From NCBI GenBank assembly GCA_950106755.1, contig OX467082.1, positions 28,148,001 through 28,212,000 of the forward strand: 64,000 nucleotides of DNA, read 5' to 3'. Both the position numbers and the translations under genes were made by a program. The DNA is from Climacium dendroides (lineage: Eukaryota > Streptophyta > Bryopsida > Hypnales > Climaciaceae). The first letter of the stretch is position 1; each line of letters begins with the position of its first letter. Below, in pieces: positions 57,568 through 64,000 of this stretch. Below the pieces are notes generated by a model that was not told the DNA's origin, searched no databases, and saw only the letters and a program-made list of their open reading frames with translations.

Positions 57568-59130
57568 GCTGTCCTCCCGGTCGTCATCGCCATCACCAGC
57601 CAGGCAACTCCCGAGGAGGTCCGACCAAAATGACGCTACATTAATCACACGTCTCCGGTGTGATCGTCAAGTGCTGAAAAAAGGCTTTCCAATCTTCCGG
57701 TCTGCGCTGCAAGGCCACTAAGAATGCATCCTTTGGAGCAATCCTCTAATGCTAAGACTTCACAACCAATCCAACCCACCATCTCGTTAAGCTTACCACT
57801 ACCAAATGGAACATAGCCACAACAACAGTCAGCAACTTAACCAAGAAGGGAAATTTGCAAAGCGCACCTGAGACTGTCTAACTTGAGTACAATTAATGAC
57901 AGACAGAGCAGCCCAAATCATGTGGAAAGCAGTTTGGGAAATTGACGCCAAATTGCACCTGTCCTACCAATCAGCTTCTCACCATGAACAGATCGTCACA
58001 CCACAAACTGTTGAATTTACACATCAAACATGACTATGATTGCGTCTAAACATCAAACATGACTATGATTGCGTCTAAAGAAAATACACTTGATCCAGAG
58101 ACTGGAATTATTAGGGCGTACCTCTCCAGAAAATAACTAGGAGCGACAATGAGACAATAATCATGATCATAGAGAACTCAAATACGTTGTTGAATAGGGA
58201 CAGATGCCAGTCCCACAAAATGAGTTCCCTGATATTCGCCACCATAGTGGCTACAGAAGTCTGGAAACAAGAACATTAGAAACACCTCTAAATAGCCACA
58301 ACAGTCTTGATAAACTACACTCATCAAGTTCTGAAGTACGAAACAGCAACCCAACATACAGCTCAGATAAATCATCCCTCATTGCAAGTAAAATTTGTAC
58401 AACCTTAATTGTAGCTGCTTCATGACTTTCACCATGAGTTTACCGTCCATTTTAAAATCAAAGTATGCCTTGTTGGCTTCAAGCTTACACATGCTCCAGA
58501 AAACAGAGATTAGTTTTAATTGACGTCTATCAATACCAACATATAGTGCACTGCATATTATACTGCATCCTAATCATTATGTACATGTTAAATAAAAATG
58601 AGAACTCATTTTGCAATCATGATTCCATTATGTCCAATAACGCAGAAGTACTGACGTAGAAACTCTTAACAATTGACAGATAGAGGGCTCAATCGCATTC
58701 AGCTTAATGTAAGGTAAGTGACCCTAATAGACAAGTGCTCCAATTCGGACAAATATGCATAACTCAGACAAATGTACATATGACGTGCACTCCGGGCAAC
58801 TACTGACAGCCCAAAGTAAGTAGTCTACATTAATTTTTGTTGACACGAAGTTGAGCTTTGTTCAATGATCTGACATTTGTTACTAAAATGAACATGACAT
58901 GCATATCTGTCCAAATTAGAGCACTTGTACAGTTTACTGCATGCTAACTTAGCAAAAGTACACATTCCAGAATGAGACAGGTAGGTGAGGAGACTTGGCA
59001 AGGAGTTTGTACAGAAATAACTGGAGAGAAGGTATTCCGTCAGCCATGCCCACCACTCAAGACTAAGCATGTCTTGCACCAAATGAAAAGTAGGGTTAGA
59101 AATCCCAGCACAGATCAATTTTCAGAACCT
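57568..59130. other. Non-repetitive flank of the small membrane-protein exons
   Basis: More balanced composition than the rest of the window, possibly introns or 3' sequence of the minus-strand gene whose exons lie at 59131-59506. A 29-bp tandem duplication (ACATCAAACATGACTATGAT...) lies at 58021-58078. No further exon could be fixed. Confidence 0.4.
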
Positions 59131-59506
59131 TTATTTGCTTCTGACTTTCTGCAACACAATGAATCCTACGGGATGGAGAAGAAAAATTGATATTCTCGCT
59201 TGAAGAGCATGCCATTGTCCAAACTCCCGAAGTAAAACCCAACTTTCACTCTCAAGGCACTAACTAGCTAACTAGCTAACCTAATTTCAAACTATTACTA
59301 TTATGAATCAAGCTTCTCAAAATACGTCGCACCAACTGAACATCTCAATGCGGCGGGAATAGGCAGAAATTGCAGAGCAGTAGTGAGATCAGAATGGGAA
59401 AGTGGACCAGCATTTACCTGTCTATAAAATGAGTACACGGGAGCTGCCACCACGATAATCCCCACAAATCGCCAGATGGCTCTATAAAACCCGGGGATTG
59501 TCTTTG
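59131..59506 (-). CDS. 3' exons of a small membrane protein (unrecognised, partial)
   Basis: On minus, an exon at 59418-59506 follows a textbook acceptor (CTCTTTCCAG) and ends at CAG|GTAAATG. It reads KTIPGFYRAIWRFVGIIVVA then APVYSFYRQ. A second piece at 59131-59148, after TTGTGTTGCAG, continues in phase as KVRSK and stop. The result is a single hydrophobic helix near the C-terminus followed by a short basic tail, the layout of a tail-anchored or small integral membrane protein. The upstream exon that must precede 59506 was not securely identified; a candidate ends at TCAAAG|GTACTT near 59531. Family not recognised. The exons are supported by splice signals and in-phase joining only. Confidence 0.4.
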
Positions 59507-59509
59507 CTG

Positions 59510-60104
59510 GAAAGAGCAGTTGAGAAGTACCTTTGAACATAAGACATCACCACGAACACAATCACAATCACAAGCCCATTTAGCTTGTGACATGCTTGCT
59601 TCCATGTGATTGTGTAAGTAAGCAACTCTGTCAAGCAAAACCGTGCTCGCAAAACTGTCTACTAGGAAATCATTCCAAAGCAGAGAGGTTCGCAAGATCC
59701 AGCGTCATGATTCAATAAAAATAAACACGGTGCCACTTGAGCCACTGGAAACATCTATGACTGCCGTCAACTTCTTTCTCAGTCTCGTCTAAGAATCTCT
59801 TGTGATTCAGAAGTTCAGTCCAAAGCAAGAGGACAAGAAGGTAAAAACATTGACGTGATTTCCTCATTCACAAATGTTTTATATTGATCTCCCAATGTTT
59901 TATATCGATACCCTCATGTTTTGCATTATCTCTTGATGACTGGTTTTTTCTCGAGATGATCAATATCAATTTTGGGCTTTCAAAAGTCCAAAAGTAGTTA
60001 TATGTGGCATCAACAATTTAGTGATTTGAATCATTCTCTATTTTTTGCTACTTACTATTTTTTCCTATATGTTGTATAATTCCAAATGATTTAAAAATTT
60101 TCAA
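59510..60104. other. Upstream flank, no supported gene
   Basis: The first ~340 bases are GC-richer and may be leader or 5' exon sequence of the minus-strand gene. Beyond about 59860 the DNA becomes AT-rich. Confidence 0.4.
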
Positions 60105-60315
60105 GCATGTAGCCAACTTGCCTTAAAAAATGAATTCAAAAATGCACCACCATTTTGGACATTTTTTTCATACATATGTGACCTTGTGAAGTGTAGCTAT
60201 GCAATTTTTTGCAAGTCCCAAAAAAGGATTTTTGTCATTTCAAACACTAATATCTTGCAATCTACATAATGGAAATTTTCTGAAAGTTTTTCTACATCTT
60301 CTCAAACCAACATCA
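60105..60315 (-). repeat. Dispersed repeat family L, copy 2
   Basis: Reverse-oriented relative of 9420-9640, sharing (inverted) AAAATGTCCAAAATGGTG and GAGAAGATGTAGAAAAAC. Confidence 0.55.
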
Positions 60316-61364
60316 AGTAGAAGCACCCATTTCTATGAATTTAAGCAATTCAACATAGTTGGAGGCACTTTTTGCTAGAAAAAATATTTTTGTAGTATTA
60401 GCAATTGAAAATCATGAATTTAAATAAATTTTTAAAAAAAGAATTTTGGATAAGGCATCAATTTTCTAAAAAATTTCAAAAGAAAACTCCCTAGGGCACC
60501 TAAAACAACACTCTAATAAAGTTGCCTTGATTTTAACACCATCTATATAAGTCCATGTACCCATTGATTCAAAGTAAGAGAATGCATATAGTTTGGTTAG
60601 GGATTTGTTTTTGTAAGAAAGTGGGATACTTGAGTGCTTGGCAATAGTTGCTCATTTAGGTCCATATGCAACAATCCACTATCAAGTAGAGGATGCATTG
60701 CTATAGATAGTGGGTACATTGTTTCCTAGGGGTGCACTTAGTTCTACTAAAACAAACCACATACACAGTGAAAGTACACTAGACTCCATACATTTTTGGC
60801 AAAATTTTGGTGTACTAAAAGTACAAATTTACTAAAGAAAAAAAATAGAAGGTGGAAAAATAAAATATTTCAAATTTTGTTGTTTAGTCATTCTAGAACT
60901 AGTCAATAGCATCTATAATCTTTGAGGTAATTTTGAAAAAGTGCACTTTTCACCAAATTATCTATTACCAACTAAAATAGTACTATTTTCCTATATCTTT
61001 GCTACAAAAATGATGTGTTTGTAAATATAACAATAGATTCCAATAAATGATCCTTTGTTGTCTTTTCTAAAGAAAAAAAAGAAAAAGAAAATTTTCTTAA
61101 GGCCAAAAATTTTGTACTTTTCCACATGATTGTAGTACAAAATTGACTGTGACTTTTTTTTTTTAAATCCATAAAAGTACAAATTTAACGCACTCAAAGA
61201 AGTTTCCCAATAGATTCAATAATATACATGTGGACTATACATAGGTAGCATCTAGGAAAATAAAACAGAAGTTGTAAAAACAATTTTTAAGTTTGAATAT
61301 GACCAAGTGGAAAACTATGATCTCTAAGAAAATTGAATTGTGACATGAAAAGTACAAGGGTCTA
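60316..61364. other. AT-rich intergenic
   Basis: The word AAAAGTACAAATTTA recurs at about 60826 and 61175. No gene could be supported. Confidence 0.5.
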
Positions 61365-61897
61365 GTGTACATTTACTTATGTGAACAAGTGATTTTTAAT
61401 AAATTATAATTTTAACTTTAAATTTGAGCATTGTTTACTAATGACTATAGGATTCTACTCCCAAAATTTCAAACTCAAATGAAATATGGAATGATTTCTA
61501 GAAGAGGTTAAAAATGCACTAAAATGGCGTGTTTTTTAACTCAAATATTTTTAGAGAACACATTTAGATGACCATTGCATCAATATTCAACTCAAAATGA
61601 GCTTTCAATAGAGAGTTATTTTTAAGAAGTTTTTGTTCATTTTTTAGACAAATTTTCCTTATATAATATAGGGGTGTGAAAGTTATTTTTTAGTTCTAAA
61701 GTGTATCTTTTTACTTCAAAAATTTGTAACTAATTATTATTAACAAATAAAAATATCAATAATTCAAAACATAAACTTTCAAAGTAGAAAAATCTATTCA
61801 TATTTTTTTCATTTAATTTTATTTAAAATTCAAAAAGTATATAGGGGTCCAAAGTTTTGTTTGCACTCTAACATAAAAAAGGGGGAGTACACCCCCG
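61365..61897 (-). mobile_element. TIR element family C, copy 2
   Basis: A diverged reverse copy of 5856-6447. Shared (inverted) landmarks are AAAGTTTATGTTTTGAAT, TAGTTACAAATTTT, AATATAGGGGTGT and a right end GGGAGTACACCCCCGAG. The left terminal repeat is badly eroded, so that boundary is approximate. Confidence 0.6.
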
Positions 61898-62159
61898 AGC
61901 ATTGTTTGTAGCTGGTAGCCTTGGTGCAATTTGAAGACAATTCTTGTGTGCGGATAGGCAATTGAGGCAATATCGTTTGAAGCGGTATAGGATCAACATC
62001 AAAATGCTAAGCTAGTTTTCTAATGTTTATGAGGTATGGATTTATCATGTTAGCCTCACATTGTCATGAATTTATATATAGATTACATTGCTTCCGTTTT
62101 GACCCCACTAGACCCTCCAAATTAAGCTTTGAACAAAATTATTGAGTTTATGATGACTA

Positions 62160-62436
62160 CATCACAAAGTTTAGACCTTATAGTTTGGCAACAATTATCA
62201 TGCGGTTATCGTTCTTTCATGGGTTCGCACATTAATCACATTGTTATCGCATCATTACGGTGCATTACTTCGCATCGTTACAATGCAGTTATAGGTAACG
62301 CATTGTAATGATGCGATAACGATGCGAAGCAATGCATCGTAATGATGCGATAACAATACGATTAACGTGCGAACCCATGAAAGAATGATAACTGCACGAT
62401 AACTGTTGCCAAACTGTAAGGTCTAAACTTTGTGAT
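62160..62436. mobile_element. Palindromic MITE family B, copy 3
   Basis: The best-preserved member: 277 bp, ends CATCACAAAGTTTAGACC and the inverse. The arms pair nearly throughout, including TTATCGCATCATTACG / CGTAATGATGCGATAA around the centre at about 62300. No clear TSD; TAC/GTA at the edges extends the palindrome. Confidence 0.85.
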
Positions 62437-62577
62437 GTATGGTTTTTATTAAAATATTTTTGACATTTTTTGCTTTAATAAGAAATTTGAAGTTCTTTAT
62501 TAAAAAAAAGACTAGTATAGCCCTTTGAGTTTTTTTTGTTTTAAATGTGTTTTCATTGAACAAAAAAATGACATGTG

Positions 62578-62800
62578 TACATCACAAAGTTCCCTTGTTA
62601 CGATTTGTCAATATTAATCATACGATTATCGTCGGGCATTGTTTTCATGTTACATTCATTCATTTGGAAATATTGTTACAATATGAAATTGCCTTTCATG
62701 ATTAGAGTGTAGTTTAGGCATATCATTTATATTTGAGTTTGAAGTGTTAAAGTCGCACGATAACTATACTTGACAAAATATGCATGATTTCAGTGGTTTA
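62578..62800. mobile_element. Degenerate family-B-like element
   Basis: Begins ACATCACAAAGTTCCC and contains ATACGATTATCGTCGGG, answered by CGCACGATAACTATACTTGA near 62754. It looks like an eroded or recombined relative placed only 140 bp from copy 3. Confidence 0.4.
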
Positions 62801-62940
62801 GTGATGGGCTACTAACTTCATGCAACATTTGTACTTATTTAAGACATATGAAGTTAGTGTAATAATCATACAACATCAAGTCCATGCATAGTTATTGCAC
62901 TAACATTGCATTTTTTTATCTTTTACAATTTTAGTACTAA

Positions 62941-63347
62941 GTCAATTGAAAAGCAAGAATTGTATTCAAAGTAAAAATTCAGACCTCATTTAAGCATAGT
63001 AGAAGAATTTTTCTTGAAAAACTTTGAACTAAGAAAAGTTGTGAAATTGAGCCATACTTCATCTCCAAAAATCCGTTTGACATTTCAAGTCTCTAATCAA
63101 AAGTTATAGACAAATTTCAGAGAGGCGTTGGAAGGTAATTTTTTTTGACAATTTCTAATGCTTCTCTGAAATTTGTTCATAAATTTTGATTGGAGACTTG
63201 AAATGTCAAACTAATTTTTGGGGATGAAACATGTATTAATTTACCACCTTTTATTAGTTCAAAGTTTTTCAAAAAAAGTTACTGTACTATGCTTAAATGA
63301 GGTCTGAAATTATGGTTTTAACACAATTCCTGCATTTTCAAGTTGAC
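62941..63347. mobile_element. Palindromic element family G, copy 2
   Basis: A ~407-bp inverted repeat with arms of about 200 bp. Both arms contain AAAGCAAGAATTGT, TTTCAGACCTCATTTAAGCA (with small differences) and TGACATTTCAAGTCTC, meeting near 63145. Related to 27371-27770. Non-coding. Confidence 0.8.
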
Positions 63348-63479
63348 AATGAGTGGTTAACCAAGCCTCTCATCTTTAAGTTATCCCATATGCTTTGAGT
63401 GGTCATGACAAACAATGAATTTCAATATAAAAAGAACCTCTCCACTCTCTGATCTCACCAAGTGCCATTGGATTGAATC

Positions 63480-63628
63480 TATCGTCACGTTGTCAAGTTT
63501 CTTGTCAGCCTAGTCATGGGTTTAATTCAAACATTTGGTGCAGTTGTATATTTCTATCACTACATCATCAAGTTTCTTATTGGTCTAGTCATGGATTTAG
63601 TTCAACATTTGGTGCAATTGTACAGATG
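63480..63628. repeat. 75-bp tandem duplication
   Basis: Two units start at about 63480 and 63555, sharing TCAAGTTTCTT, CTAGTCATGG, TTTAATTCAA and CATTTGGTGCAGTTGTA with scattered substitutions. Confidence 0.75.
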
Positions 63629-64000
63629 TAAATTATAATTTATTAGATTATATTAATCAATTAAGAAACAAAATGAAATAAATTTAATTAAGAAAAGAAT
63701 TACTGCTAATTAGAAAGGTGATCAACAATTACACATTGACAATATTTTTCAAACAGCGATAACATTTAATAAGAGTCACTCCAGTACAAATAGCAATGAC
63801 GTTATTGTCATGAATTTTTCGTGTACTTCAACGTAGATAAAATACACGACAAAGATAATAGTTTTTTGTGCATAATTTGTGTTATTAGCACACCTGCGAT
63901 TATCGTATAGAGGTCACATAGTTAATACAGATGAAAAAATAGTGCCACTTCTTTGCAGTAATCGTGTGCATTGTAACGATGCAATAACTTACAAATTAAC
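63629..64000. other. AT-rich window end
   Basis: No gene was seen. The last 50 bases (CATTGTAACGATGCAATAAC) resemble family B internal words, so a further palindromic element may begin at the window edge. Confidence 0.4.

Overview
The window looks like nuclear DNA of a land plant or close streptophyte relative. It is very AT-rich, and the few coding stretches are GC-richer islands. It shows plant-type GT-AG splice sites and carries plant transposon families: PIF/Harbinger, CACTA, Stowaway-like and Tourist-like MITEs, and a tRNA-derived SINE candidate. A DUF2235 gene is unusual for a flowering plant and hints at a bryophyte, lycophyte, fern or charophyte, but the species cannot be fixed from the sequence. 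No rRNA, confident tRNA, CRISPR array or bacterial operon is present.

Layout. 0-1.6 kb: decayed transposon-type gene (DUF7869-like). 1.9-6.5 kb: SINE candidate and three TIR/palindromic MITEs. 6.6-8.6 kb: a CACTA-like terminus and a broken CACTA-type (DUF4216-like) reading frame. 11.1-13.8 kb: a PIF/Harbinger transposon core, with an intact DDE transposase converging on a Myb/trihelix-type partner ORF that has a single homopolymer frameshift. 15.4-16.0 kb: a GC-rich membrane-protein reading frame. 18.5-19.5 kb: a TIR-bounded element carrying about 180-bp internal repeats. 21.2-32.8 kb and 43.1-53.7 kb: two colinear copies (A and B) of one segmental duplication. 40.2-41.4 kb: three different minisatellites back to back. 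41.9-43.4 kb: the clearest host gene, a 514-aa DUF2235 hydrolase-fold protein with a TATA box and a 5'UTR intron acceptor. 53.8-57.6 kb: a TIR element with a neighbouring empty site and a complex inverted-repeat family. 59.1-59.5 kb: exons of a small membrane protein. 61.4-63.6 kb: more MITEs and palindromes.

How it fits together. Copy A keeps only the first quarter of the DUF2235 gene (frameshifted, truncated at the duplication edge) plus its promoter region. Copy B keeps the full gene. Both copies also carry exon-like pieces of one unrecognised minus-strand gene. Because A and B are paralogous, several MITEs present in one copy can be read against their empty site in the other. This gives direct evidence of insertion, and in two cases of the target-site duplication.
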